DNA of 49,326 nt from Flavobacterium shii (GTDB lineage: Bacteria > Bacteroidota > Bacteroidia > Flavobacteriales > Flavobacteriaceae). The notes beneath the pieces were generated by a model that was not told where the DNA came from, did no database searches, and saw only the letters and a program-made list of their open reading frames with translations. A program made the translations under genes and the position numbers. Positions 23,337-31,612 of the stretch are shown here, one piece after another (position 1 is the first letter of the stretch; every line of letters starts with the position of its first letter). The stretch spans positions 1 through 49,326 of the forward strand of contig NZ_JAOZEW010000032.1 in assembly GCF_025847235.1 (NCBI RefSeq). Direction: 5' to 3'.

Positions 23337-23360
23337 TACTCATAAGGCTTTTCGGATGCG
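23337..23360 (-). promoter_or_regulatory. shared upstream element (first cystatin gene)
   Basis: Plus-strand text TACTCATAAGGCTTTTCGGA, 28 bases from the start codon. Read on the minus strand the common core of the clear copies is CYGAAAAGC then GAGTA. No TAnnTTTG box is present in the leader. Confidence 0.6.
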
Positions 23361-23591
23361 CCATGTTTTTAAAGCGGATATTAAACTCCTCTTTAATACA
23401 TTTACTTGTTTAATAAAAATCAACAAGTAATAAGTCTTTCGAGAATTAAATTATGCTAGCCTTATTCAATTCCCAAGAGTAAAACTACTGCACAATTAAA
23501 CCTGTAAATACGAAAATGTCATGAGAACGGAAATCATTGTCATGAAAAGCAAAAAAATTGGTATAGAAGTTTTTCTATAAACCTAATAAGC
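23361..23591. other. gene-free stretch upstream of the cystatin genes
   Basis: Most of a 345-base gap between the response-regulator gene and the first cystatin gene. Apart from the shared element and the regulator terminator at its two ends I see nothing coding and no further hairpin; it probably holds upstream control sequence for the first cystatin gene. Confidence 0.4.
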
Positions 23592-23625
23592 AAAAAAAGC
23601 CTCATTCATTTGCATGAAAGAGGCT
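23592..23625 (-). terminator. terminator after the response-regulator gene
   Basis: On the minus strand AGCCTC / GAGGCT arms with additional pairing inside, followed by seven T residues. It separates the two-component genes from the cystatin genes. Confidence 0.8.
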
Positions 23626-23653
23626 GTAGTTATGGAGAAACATATGAAATAAA

Positions 23654-24400
23654 CTACCTCAATATGCGAAACTTCTTTACGAAGTCTTTGTATTTATCAC
23701 TCAATGTGATTTTATGATTCCCTTTTAAAACAACAAGGTTATCATTAACGATAATTTCTTCTATCTTGCTTGAATTCACAATATAGTTACGATGAGTTTG
23801 ACAAAATTTATCAGGATCCAAAAACTGAAGAATTTTGGTTAGTGATATTAAAATTACGAATTTTTCGGCTTCGGTTATTATATTACAGTATCTATCTTCT
23901 ACTTCTATGTATACAATATCCTCTATTCGAACTTTTTTTAACGCTTTATTTTTTTTAATAAAGAGATAATCGTCACTTATAACGGTATCTTGCTCTTCAC
24001 TAACGAAAACATTAGTTTGCCCGTAAAATTTCTCGACAGCCATTTCCAGCGCGTACAAGATTTCAAGCTCATTGAATGGTTTTAATAAAAAACTGAAAGG
24101 CTTTGTAAGTTTAGCTCTTTCAAAAATCTGACGATCCTTAGAACTCGTCAGGAAAACAAATGGCTTTAATCCATTAGGAACAATATTTATTGTTTCTGCA
24201 AAAGTGATTCCGTCTGGTCGTCCGTCCAAAAAGACATCTACAATAGCGATATCAATAGGGTTTTGATAAAATAATTTTAGTGCCTCATTATAATTCGTTG
24301 CGATGCCTACAATATTATAGTTATTAGCGGTAAGCACTTTTACAAGCGCATCACTTTCTGCAGGAGTATCTTCGATAATAAGTACATTTATATTATCCAT
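23654..24400 (-). CDS. LytTR-family response regulator
   Basis: A 248-residue regulator with a receiver domain (1-about 125; phospho-acceptor Asp55 in IAIVDVFLDG, conserved Lys in LLKPFNELE) and a C-terminal LytTR DNA-binding domain (about 150-248; VRIEDIVYIEVEDRYCNI, FCQTHRNYIVNSSKI, DKYKDFVKKF). It overlaps the end of the upstream sensor-kinase gene by eight bases, so the two are a coupled pair. Because the following genes on the strand share an upstream element, they are candidate targets; this is inference. Confidence 0.92.
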   Translation of the reverse strand: MDNINVLIIEDTPAESDALVKVLTANNYNIVGIATNYNEALKLFYQNPIDIAIVDVFLDGRPDGITFAETINIVPNGLKPFVFLTSSKDRQIFERAKLTKPFSFLLKPFNELEILYALEMAVEKFYGQTNVFVSEEQDTVISDDYLFIKKNKALKKVRIEDIVYIEVEDRYCNIITEAEKFVILISLTKILQFLDPDKFCQTHRNYIVNSSKIEEIIVNDNLVVLKGNHKITLSDKYKDFVKKFRILR

Positions 24401-26135
24401 GATCTTTAAACTTTTGTAATACTATAATAATTTTAGTACCAACATTTTCTTCGCTCTCAATTTCTAATTTACCTCCATTTTTATGAATCAAGCTTTTACA
24501 CAACTGCATTCCTAATCCGGTTCCTATCGCATCATCGTTTTTCTTTTTGGAAAGTAAAACTGTTTCTTTCAGTAATTCTTCCTGCGTTGATGCACTCATT
24601 CCTAATCCGGTATCTTCTATTACCAAGTAACAAAAATCATCAGACGAAGTGCGGGTATAAATTGAAATTGTTCCATTCTCTTTAGAAAACTTAATTGCGT
24701 TATCTAATAGGTTTCGAATAATTATTTTAAGTGAATCCAAATCGGCAAATACATAATCTGTCTTGGAAACCCTATTTTCATAATTGATATTCTTATTTAA
24801 CATTAATGGCTTATAATTATACTCTACATGTTGTACAATAGTAGCCAAATGAAGTGATTCCTGAAAAAAGTAGGTTTGTTTCGTTTGTAACAAAGCCCAA
24901 TTGAGTAAATTATCTAATAAATTATAAGCGCCATTAGCTATAGTACTATTGTTATGAAGCAGTACATCGAGTTCATCGAAATTCTTCGTTTCGAGATTCT
25001 CAATTAATTTGGTATTACTTATTTTTAATGCATTTACTGAAGATCGTAAATCATGACTTACTATAGAAAATAATTTATCTTTGGTAGCATTCAATTCGTC
25101 TAGCTCATTTTTTTGAGCTAGTATAATTTTATTATTTTTTATTTTCTGTCTATAAAAATACACTCCGGTTCCAAACAATATTAGCAATAAGACTGAAGAA
25201 AATAATAGCCCATTTCTTTCGGCTGCTTTTACTTTATTCTCAGCCTCAAGGATGTTTACTTCCTTTTGTTTTTGCTTTACTGCAAATTTCTTTTCTAGAT
25301 CGGCAATTGCCCAGACTTTATTCTGATCATTTAAAGAGTCTTTCCACTTTTCATATTCTTTACGATAAGCTAGAGCAAGCGGAAAATTCTTCCTATTTTC
25401 TTCTACTACTGCCATATTCTTTGTAGCAGTTCTTCTCAATTCAAATGATTTTGCTTTTTTCGATAAGTGATATGCCTTTTCAAAATAAGGAATTGCCTGA
25501 TTGTCTTTATATTGTTCATAATACAAGGTTGCAATATCCATATAGGAACCTATAAGCATCAAAGTATCTTTTTCAGTCTCTTGTAATTTAGTACTTTTAA
25601 ACAAATACTCTTCTGCTTTGTCAAATTTTTTAAGATGTAAGTAGCATAACCCTATATTATGTAAAACATTACTTTTTTTTAAATCATAATTAGAGACGTT
25701 TGGTAATTTCTCAATCTCTTCAAAATATTGTAAAGCATTTTCAAACTCATTTTGCCCTAATGCGATTTCTCCTAATTTTATTTTTACTTTATAAAAAAAC
25801 TGAAAATTATTAGAAATTTCATTAAACTCTTTTTTAGACTCGTTGAATAGTTTTTTTTCCTTAAAACTAATTCCTCTAAAATAATGACAGTAATCAGTGA
25901 GCTCCTTGTTTTTTGTATTACTCATTTCTTTCATTGAGTAAACAAGGGTTGAATCCCAAATACCTTGTCTAAAAAACATTTGAGCTTTATCAAAGTTCGT
26001 ATTCTCTTTAAACTTTTTTATTTTTGCTTTAATTGCTATATCCATTAAATTACCAACATGTTGCCTCTCCTGAGAAAAAAGAAAAAAGGAAAGAAAGAAC
26101 AATATTGAAGTAGTAAATAATCTAATTTTAGCCAT
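24393..26135 (-). CDS. TPR-domain sensor histidine kinase
   Basis: A 580-residue membrane kinase. Signal peptide (1-21), periplasmic TPR-like repeats (about 45-290, e.g. NIGLCYLHLKKFDKAEEYL), one transmembrane helix (about 308-327), a short coiled coil, the dimerisation domain with His361 in SIVSHDLRSSVN, and the ATPase domain (NLLDNAIKFSKENG; EDTGLGMS; GTGLGMQLC). It is the partner of the LytTR regulator that follows, overlapping it by eight bases. The signal sensed by the TPR region is unknown. A 14-base match to the element upstream of the second cystatin gene abuts its start codon, which may indicate autoregulation. Confidence 0.92.
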   Translation of the reverse strand: MAKIRLFTTSILFFLSFFLFSQERQHVGNLMDIAIKAKIKKFKENTNFDKAQMFFRQGIWDSTLVYSMKEMSNTKNKELTDYCHYFRGISFKEKKLFNESKKEFNEISNNFQFFYKVKIKLGEIALGQNEFENALQYFEEIEKLPNVSNYDLKKSNVLHNIGLCYLHLKKFDKAEEYLFKSTKLQETEKDTLMLIGSYMDIATLYYEQYKDNQAIPYFEKAYHLSKKAKSFELRRTATKNMAVVEENRKNFPLALAYRKEYEKWKDSLNDQNKVWAIADLEKKFAVKQKQKEVNILEAENKVKAAERNGLLFSSVLLLILFGTGVYFYRQKIKNNKIILAQKNELDELNATKDKLFSIVSHDLRSSVNALKISNTKLIENLETKNFDELDVLLHNNSTIANGAYNLLDNLLNWALLQTKQTYFFQESLHLATIVQHVEYNYKPLMLNKNINYENRVSKTDYVFADLDSLKIIIRNLLDNAIKFSKENGTISIYTRTSSDDFCYLVIEDTGLGMSASTQEELLKETVLLSKKKNDDAIGTGLGMQLCKSLIHKNGGKLEIESEENVGTKIIIVLQKFKDHG

Positions 26136-26137
26136 TA

Positions 26138-26151
26138 TACTCTTATGCTTT
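26138..26151 (-). promoter_or_regulatory. 14-base match to the shared element at the kinase start
   Basis: Plus-strand TACTCTTATGCTTT is identical to the first 14 bases of the copy at 22957, but it lies only two bases before the kinase ATG rather than 27. It could be an autoregulatory site or chance. Confidence 0.35.
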
Positions 26152-26176
26152 ATATTTTACAGATTGACAATTATAT

Positions 26177-26210
26177 AAAAGCGTTATAGAAATTCATCTA
26201 TCCCGCTTTT
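26177..26210 (-). terminator. probable terminator after the 158-residue gene
   Basis: Inverted repeat AAAAGCG / CGCTTTT with further inner pairing TAGA / TCTA, between the 158-residue gene and the kinase gene. The tail is only moderately T-rich. Confidence 0.5.
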
Positions 26211-26233
26211 ATTATGTATTACAACGATGATAT

Positions 26234-26710
26234 TTATCCTGGCTGAACATTTGTTTCTGTTCCTCTAGATGCAATTGGATCTGTATCCCAAAGGAAAGTT
26301 TGAATTGTTTTTACATCTGCAAGCTTACCTATGAAGATATCCTTATTCACTTTAAATTTAAGTTCATGAATAGAGAATGTAGTAGCATCTTGTTCTAACA
26401 TATTATAAGCTATAAAAAATTGCAGTTGGGGATTTCCATTGACATCTACATAACAATTTTGATATACACTATAAGCAAAGGATTCGTTTTCTTTTCTATC
26501 CAAATCAACATAAACGATAGCGTTTACTGAAAGGCTATCATCTTCTTTATTATAATATGCCTCAACAAATGGAGGCAAAAGTCCTTTAGATTTTCTTTCA
26601 GGAAAAGTTACTTTTCCTATTTCAGGATTTCTACTGTTTAAAAGAATTATAGCTCCTGGAGGCATAATTTGTGGTTCACAATCCTGAATGTTTGAATTTG
26701 TTGTACTCAT
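26234..26710 (-). CDS. unrecognised 158-residue protein
   Basis: I do not recognise a family. The protein is acidic to neutral, without signal peptide, transmembrane helix or lipobox, and looks like a single beta-rich domain (alternating hydrophobic segments such as LSVNAIVYVDLDRK, SFAYSVYQNCYVDV, LQFFIAYNML and IHELKFKVN). It has two cysteines (11 and 87) and a proline- and threonine-containing C-terminal tail. It lies directly upstream of the sensor kinase on the same strand, separated by a probable terminator. By position it may belong with the cystatin/lectin/GH18 group, but it lacks the shared upstream element. Confidence 0.75.
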   Translation of the reverse strand: MSTTNSNIQDCEPQIMPPGAIILLNSRNPEIGKVTFPERKSKGLLPPFVEAYYNKEDDSLSVNAIVYVDLDRKENESFAYSVYQNCYVDVNGNPQLQFFIAYNMLEQDATTFSIHELKFKVNKDIFIGKLADVKTIQTFLWDTDPIASRGTETNVQPG

Positions 26711-26980
26711 AATTTTAAGTTAGTTAGATTATAGGTTTGAGCGCCTATTAAAGTTAATAATTTATTTTAGAAAAAAACAACTAATTCAACTAGGATACCT
26801 AGTGAACACTCGTTTAATTCCATTTCAAATATAACAAACATTTTCTGAATAACTTTTAAACATTCCTAAATAACAAGCTAAAAATATGCATTTTATCGTT
26901 TATATTGGCAAGTTACCCAAACAACCCTTTTTACGCAAGAGGTTAATTCTTACAAAATTCACCAGAAAACACAGCACAAA
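26711..26980. other. gene-free stretch upstream of the 158-residue gene
   Basis: AT-rich, part of a 318-base gap. It holds a small inverted repeat ACTAGG-ATA-CCTAGT (26789-26803), about 80 bases upstream of the 158-residue gene and possibly an operator. No TAnnTTTG box in a useful position was found. Confidence 0.35.
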
Positions 26981-27008
26981 AAAAGCCTTAAACAAAAGTT
27001 TAAGGCTT
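26981..27008 (-). terminator. folD terminator
   Basis: Perfect 11-base arms AAGCCTTAAAC / GTTTAAGGCTT with a four-base loop; on the minus strand it is followed by seven T residues. Confidence 0.85.
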
Positions 27009-27028
27009 CCTATATAAATATGAAATTA

Positions 27029-27910
27029 TTACTTTCTGGCTCTCATTTTTCTAGCCTGTAAAGTATTTTTAAGTAACATTGCAATTGTCATTGGTCCTAC
27101 TCCACCAGGAACTGGCGTTATAAAAGATGATTTTTTACTTACCTCGTCAAAATCGACATCCCCAGTAATTACATATCCTTTTGGATTTGTAGCATCCTCT
27201 ACTCTTGTAATTCCAACGTCGATAATTACAACACCATCTTTTACCATATTGGCTTTTAAGTAATTTGGAACTCCTAAAGCAGTAATAATGATATCGGCAT
27301 TTTTAGTAAATTCTTCTATATTTTTTGTTCTGCTGTGCGTTAGCGTTACTGTAGAATCACCAGGATTTCCTTTTCGACTCATCAAGATACTCATAGGTCT
27401 TCCTACAATATGGCTTCTCCCAATAACAACTGTGTGTTTCCCTGCAGTTTCGACTTTATAACGTTCTAATAGCTGCATTATTCCAAATGGTGTCGCTGGA
27501 ATAAAAGTTTCCATCTCCAAAGCCATTTTCCCGAAGTTCGTTGGATGAAAACCATCAACATCTTTATCAGGGTCTATCGCCATTAAAATTTTTTGCTCAT
27601 CGATATGTTTTGGCAAAGGCAACTGTACAATGTATCCGTCAAGATCATCATCTTCATTTAATTCTTTGATCTTGGCCAACAGTTCTACTTCTGTAATTGT
27701 TTCAGGTAAACTTACCAAAGTTGAATCGAAACCTATTTGCTGACAAGATCTTACTTTGCTTCCCACATACGTTAAGCTCGCTCCATCGTTACCAACAATC
27801 ACAGCTGCCAAATGAGGTACTTTCCCTCCCGCATCTTTAATCGCTTGCACTTCTATTGCAATTTCATTTTTAATATCCTCAGCTGTTTTTTTACCGTCTA
27901 GTAGTTGCAT
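27029..27910 (-). CDS. folD: bifunctional methylene-THF dehydrogenase/methenyl-THF cyclohydrolase
   Basis: Cytosolic one-carbon enzyme that interconverts 5,10-methylene-, 5,10-methenyl- and 10-formyl-tetrahydrofolate with NADP. Length is 293 residues. The catalytic lysine is Lys52 in SLTYVGSK. DGYIVQLPLPKH and DPDKDVDGFHP are family signatures, VVIGRSHIVGRPMS starts the nucleotide-binding half, and FITPVPGGVGPMTIAML near the end is PROSITE-type sequence. The start ATG at 27910 is the obvious one. Ffh is encoded upstream on the same strand, 141 bases away. Confidence 0.96.
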   Translation of the reverse strand: MQLLDGKKTAEDIKNEIAIEVQAIKDAGGKVPHLAAVIVGNDGASLTYVGSKVRSCQQIGFDSTLVSLPETITEVELLAKIKELNEDDDLDGYIVQLPLPKHIDEQKILMAIDPDKDVDGFHPTNFGKMALEMETFIPATPFGIMQLLERYKVETAGKHTVVIGRSHIVGRPMSILMSRKGNPGDSTVTLTHSRTKNIEEFTKNADIIITALGVPNYLKANMVKDGVVIIDVGITRVEDATNPKGYVITGDVDFDEVSKKSSFITPVPGGVGPMTIAMLLKNTLQARKMRARK

Positions 27911-28051
27911 TTTTTTAAAAGAGTTTAAAATTTAAAGTTTAAAGTTTCTTCGGTTCTCAAAACCTTAAATCAATTAGTTGTGTTTATGTTAAAAAGTTAA
28001 AGGTTTAAAATTTCAATTAATTTGAAACCTTAAACCTTAAACGTGTTTTTA
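27911..28051. repeat. degenerate TTTAAA/CCTTAAA repeats between ffh and folD
   Basis: Short, imperfect repetitions of AAAGTTTAAA and AAACCTTAAA in both orientations. They are low-complexity sequence with weak pairing and no clear terminator or promoter box. Confidence 0.45.
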
Positions 28052-29404
28052 TTATCTCGGCATTCCGCCTGGCATTCCTTTCATGCCTCCCATCATTTTC
28101 ATTAAATTCTTTCCGCCTGGGCCTTGCATCATTTTCATCATTTTGCTCATTTGGTCGAACTGCTTCATCAACTGATTTACTTGCTCGATTTTGGTTCCCG
28201 AACCTTTAGCGATTCTGGCTTTCCTTTTTACATCGATTACTGCTGGTTTGCTCCTTTCAAGTGGCGTCATCGAGTGTATAATTGCTTCGATATGCTTGAA
28301 GGCATCATCTTCGATTTCTACATCTTTCATAGCTTTAGAAGCGCCTGGTATCATTCCTACCAAGTCTTTCATGTTACCCATTTTCTTTACTTGCTGAATT
28401 TGTGATAAGAAATCATCAAAACCAAATTCATTCTTAGCAATTTTCTTTTGGATTTTTCTAGCTTCTTCTTCGTCAAATTGCTCTTGTGCTCTTTCTACCA
28501 ACGACACAACATCACCCATACCAAGTATACGCTCTGCCATACGAATAGGATAGAACACATCAATTGCATCCATTTTCTCTCCTGTACCTACAAACTTAAT
28601 TGGTTTGTTTACTACCGATTTAATAGAGATTGCAGCTCCTCCACGTGTATCACCATCTAATTTGGTAAGGATAACTCCGTCGAAGTTTAATATATCATTA
28701 AATGCTTTTGCAGTATTTACAGCATCCTGACCTGTCATGGCATCCACAACAAATAAAGTTTCTTGTGGTTGGATTGCTTTGTGTACACGCGCAATCTCAT
28801 CCATCATTTCCTGATCTACGGCTAAACGTCCTGCTGTATCGACTATAACAACATTAAACCCATTAGCTTTAGCATGTTTTATTGCGTTTTGAGCAATCTC
28901 TACAGGATTTTTATTTTCTGGTTCTGAGTATACCTCAACACCTATTTGATCTCCTACAACATGTAATTGGTTTATCGCCGCCGGACGGTAAATATCACAC
29001 GCTACTAAAAGTGGCTTTTTATTCTTTTTGGTTTTTAAATAATTAGCAAGTTTACCAGAGAAAGTAGTTTTCCCCGAACCTTGTAATCCAGACATTAAAA
29101 TAATGCTTGGATTCCCAGACAAGTTTATTCCTGCTACATCACCACCCATTAACTCGGTAAGTTCGTCTTTTACCAACTTCACCAATAATTGTCCTGGCTG
29201 AAGTGTAGTTAAAACGTCTTGCCCTATTGCTTTTTCTTTTACTTTGGTAGTAAAATCTTTAGCAATTTTAAAGTTAACATCGGCATCAAGTAATGCACGA
29301 CGAACTTCTTTTAAGGTTTCGGCAACGTTTACTTCTGTAATTTTACCGTGTCCTTTTAATATATGGAAGGCTTTATCTAACTTATCACTTAAATTATCAA
29401 ACAT
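28052..29404 (-). CDS. ffh: signal recognition particle GTPase
   Basis: SRP54 homologue that binds signal sequences and 4.5S RNA and docks with FtsY for co-translational insertion. Length is 450 residues. Helical N domain (1-about 90), G domain with GLQGSGKTT (106-114), DTAGR, TKLDGDTRGGAA and the insertion box, then the methionine-rich M domain (from about 320), ending in a run of Met, Gly and Lys (KMMGGMKGMPGGMPR). All features are normal. It is transcribed from a consensus promoter just upstream. Confidence 0.96.
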   Translation of the reverse strand: MFDNLSDKLDKAFHILKGHGKITEVNVAETLKEVRRALLDADVNFKIAKDFTTKVKEKAIGQDVLTTLQPGQLLVKLVKDELTELMGGDVAGINLSGNPSIILMSGLQGSGKTTFSGKLANYLKTKKNKKPLLVACDIYRPAAINQLHVVGDQIGVEVYSEPENKNPVEIAQNAIKHAKANGFNVVIVDTAGRLAVDQEMMDEIARVHKAIQPQETLFVVDAMTGQDAVNTAKAFNDILNFDGVILTKLDGDTRGGAAISIKSVVNKPIKFVGTGEKMDAIDVFYPIRMAERILGMGDVVSLVERAQEQFDEEEARKIQKKIAKNEFGFDDFLSQIQQVKKMGNMKDLVGMIPGASKAMKDVEIEDDAFKHIEAIIHSMTPLERSKPAVIDVKRKARIAKGSGTKIEQVNQLMKQFDQMSKMMKMMQGPGGKNLMKMMGGMKGMPGGMPR

Positions 29405-29426
29405 ACTATTTTCTTTATTTGAAGTG

Positions 29427-29457
29427 CAAAGATAATCTAATTAGATATTTCAGGCAA
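29427..29457 (-). promoter_or_regulatory. ffh promoter
   Basis: On the minus strand a TTG (29455-29457), 20 bases, then TATCTTTG (29427-29434), 22 bases before the ATG. Both -33 and -7 elements match the Bacteroidota consensus. Confidence 0.7.
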
Positions 29458-29482
29458 TTTTTATTTAAGTGCAATACGCGTT

Positions 29483-29720
29483 TTGATTTTACCGCAAAGT
29501 TCACAAAGTATTACGCAAAGTTCGCAATGCTTTTCTTCACAAAGACGCTAAGTTTATTATTTACATTGTGTTGATTTTACCGCAATGTGCGCAAAGTTTT
29601 TCGCAAAGTTCGCAATGCTTTTCTTCACAAATACGCTAAGTTTATTATTTTACATTGTGTTGATTTAACCGCAATGCGCGCAAAGTTTTTCGCAAAGTTC
29701 GCTATGCTTTTTTTACTCGC
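29483..29720. repeat. 88/89-bp tandem repeat, about 2.7 copies
   Basis: Units start at 29483, 29571 and 29660, each opening TTGATTT(T/A)ACCGCAA and containing CGCAAAGTTCGC(A/T)ATGCTT; the first two also contain TTCACAAA(G/T)ACGCTAAG. The third unit is cut short. Within each unit GCAAAG(TT) recurs, so there is nested repetition. No open reading frame spans the array. Confidence 0.85.
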
Positions 29721-29764
29721 GAAGTCGGAAAATTTAAGGCCACAGATTAAAAGGATTTAAAAGA

Positions 29765-29861
29765 TTTTGTTTCACGCAGATTTTGCAATTTATGGCAGAT
29801 TTAAATTTTAAAAATTATTGCGCTAATCTGCTTGAATCTGTAAAATCTGCGTAAAACAAAA
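29765..29861. repeat. inverted-repeat element with ACGCAGATTTT arms
   Basis: Arms of 23 bases with two mismatches (left TTTTGTTTCACGCAGATTTT from 29765; right is its near-complement, ending 29861) around about 50 bases. The vocabulary of 'cacagatt', 'gcagattt' and 'aatctgc' recalls the element at 43752-43890. Together with the tandem array it fills most of the 515-base gap between ffh and the MBOAT gene. Confidence 0.7.
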
Positions 29862-29919
29862 AAACGCAAAAGAATAAACCTTTGCGCCTTTGTAACTTTG
29901 TTCCTTTAAACCTGCTTAA

Positions 29920-31611
29920 TTAGAACTGGAAGTAAATAAACGGTTGTGAACCTGCAACTGCTGTTGCATAAACGATCCAATACACAAATCCTAAAACGAT
30001 TGCTTTACCAATTAAAGGTGTTTTATCAAAAACTAATTTCATTTTGGCAGTTACCACTTCTGGTAAAAAGTGCCATACATAACCGAAAAGCATTAATAAA
30101 AATACGTTTTTGTAACCTAATACAATCGTTTGCCAATGATCTGGCTCGAATGTTAACTGTCCGATATTATTGATTACCTGTATTGCTGTATCGAAATCTT
30201 TTGCACGGAAAAATATCCAACAGAAAACTACAAAATGAAATGTAAGTACTATCGAGAAGAATTTCCAGATAACGCTTAAGACATTGCTTTTGCTGTCTTT
30301 TTGGGAAGGAAAAAACTCGACGAATATTTTATGAACCGCCAAAGCCAATCCGTGTAATGCTCCCCAGATTATAAATTGCGCTCCTGCTCCATGCCACAAT
30401 CCTCCTAAAAGCATTGTTGTAAAGAGATTGAAGTTGGTTACCATTGTTTGTTTTAATTTGCTTGAAAGCAAAAATGACAAACAAAAAACAGCTATTCCGC
30501 CCACTGCAATTACAAGCGGAATTATACTTTCGGCAGAATTTGTAATTCCCCAAAGCAACAATCCGAAGAAAAATATACTTGGGAATAAGAATCCTGCGAA
30601 TGTCCCTTCTCTGTTTCCTCCGATGGATATATATAAAAAGTCTTTTAACCAAGTCGATAATGAAATGTGCCATCTTCTCCAGAAATCGGTAATCGATACC
30701 GATTTATAAGGTGTTCTAAAGTTGGCAGGCAATTTAAACCCTAGCAATAATGCAATTCCAATTGCCATATCTGAGTATCCTGAGAAATCACAATAAATTT
30801 GGATTGCATATCCATATGATGCCATTAAATTCTCGAATGAAGTATAACTCATGGGAGAATCGAAAACACGGTCTACAAAATTTATCGAGATATAATTTGA
30901 TATTACTGTTTTCTTGATTAATCCCCCAATGATAAGAAACAACGCATTGTTTACATCTGCCTTGGTAAGGTTTAATTTTTGATATATCTGTGGTAAGAAA
31001 TCCTTAGCTCTTACAATCGGTCCTGCCACTAATTGTGGAAAGAAAGAAACGAAGAATAAGTATTCGATATAATTTTTAGTTGGTTTAATCTCTTCACGAT
31101 ATATCTCGATAATATAACTCATCGATTGAAACGTGTAAAATGAGATTCCAACAGGAAGAAAAACATCATGAAGCTCAAAATTACCATGAAACATATCATT
31201 GTAAGTCACAATCATAAAGTTCATGTACTTGAAATAACCTAGTAATCCTAAGTTTAAAATAACACTTATAACAAGGTATATTTTCTTCCTGCTTTTTATG
31301 GCTTCCTTATAAATTATTTGACTCAAGCCATAATCTACAACCGAGGAAAGCAGTAATAATAAAAAGTATATTCCGCTAGACTTATAATAGAAGAAAAGCG
31401 AGAATAGAATAACGTACGTTAATCTTAAATAAAATGTTTTGCGTAAAAAGGCATACACAAAATAAAAAACGAGAAACAAGCCTAAAAATAAACCTGTATT
31501 AAATAATAACTTTTCTTCTGGATTATAAATAAACCAACCTTTAACCTGTTCTAATGTAAGCGCACCAAAATTCTGAACAAACCAATCATTAATGCTATCA
31601 ACTGTTATCAA
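29920..31611 (-). CDS. MBOAT-family O-acyltransferase (AlgI/PatA-like)
   Basis: A 563-residue polytopic inner-membrane protein of the membrane-bound O-acyltransferase family. Family blocks seen are the GISFYTFQSMSYIIEIYR segment (about 155-172), FFPQLVAGPIVRAKDFLPQI, the CDFSGYSDMAIG block, TDFWRRWHISLSTWLKDFLY (containing the first active-site His region) and GGLWHGAGAQFIIWGALHG with the catalytic His. About ten or more hydrophobic helices. AlgI-type MBOATs pass acetyl groups across the membrane to a periplasmic SGNH partner. Two such partners are encoded just upstream (gap of one base), so this is an O-acetylation operon. Confidence 0.92.
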   Translation of the reverse strand: MITVDSINDWFVQNFGALTLEQVKGWFIYNPEEKLLFNTGLFLGLFLVFYFVYAFLRKTFYLRLTYVILFSLFFYYKSSGIYFLLLLLSSVVDYGLSQIIYKEAIKSRKKIYLVISVILNLGLLGYFKYMNFMIVTYNDMFHGNFELHDVFLPVGISFYTFQSMSYIIEIYREEIKPTKNYIEYLFFVSFFPQLVAGPIVRAKDFLPQIYQKLNLTKADVNNALFLIIGGLIKKTVISNYISINFVDRVFDSPMSYTSFENLMASYGYAIQIYCDFSGYSDMAIGIALLLGFKLPANFRTPYKSVSITDFWRRWHISLSTWLKDFLYISIGGNREGTFAGFLFPSIFFFGLLLWGITNSAESIIPLVIAVGGIAVFCLSFLLSSKLKQTMVTNFNLFTTMLLGGLWHGAGAQFIIWGALHGLALAVHKIFVEFFPSQKDSKSNVLSVIWKFFSIVLTFHFVVFCWIFFRAKDFDTAIQVINNIGQLTFEPDHWQTIVLGYKNVFLLMLFGYVWHFLPEVVTAKMKLVFDKTPLIGKAIVLGFVYWIVYATAVAGSQPFIYFQF

Positions 31612-31612
31612 C

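Noticed and set aside
26138..26162. Full copy of the shared effector element before the kinase gene
   Set aside because: Only 14 bases match and the spacing to the ATG is two bases instead of 27-28, so it is listed only as a partial match.
20935..26710. Polysaccharide utilisation locus around the GH18 gene
   Set aside because: No SusC/SusD pair, and the GH18, lectin and cystatin proteins lack export signals; a nutrient-uptake locus would have these.
29483..29720. CRISPR-like array
   Set aside because: Repeat units are contiguous 88/89-base tandem copies with no regular short repeat plus unique spacer, and no cas genes are present.
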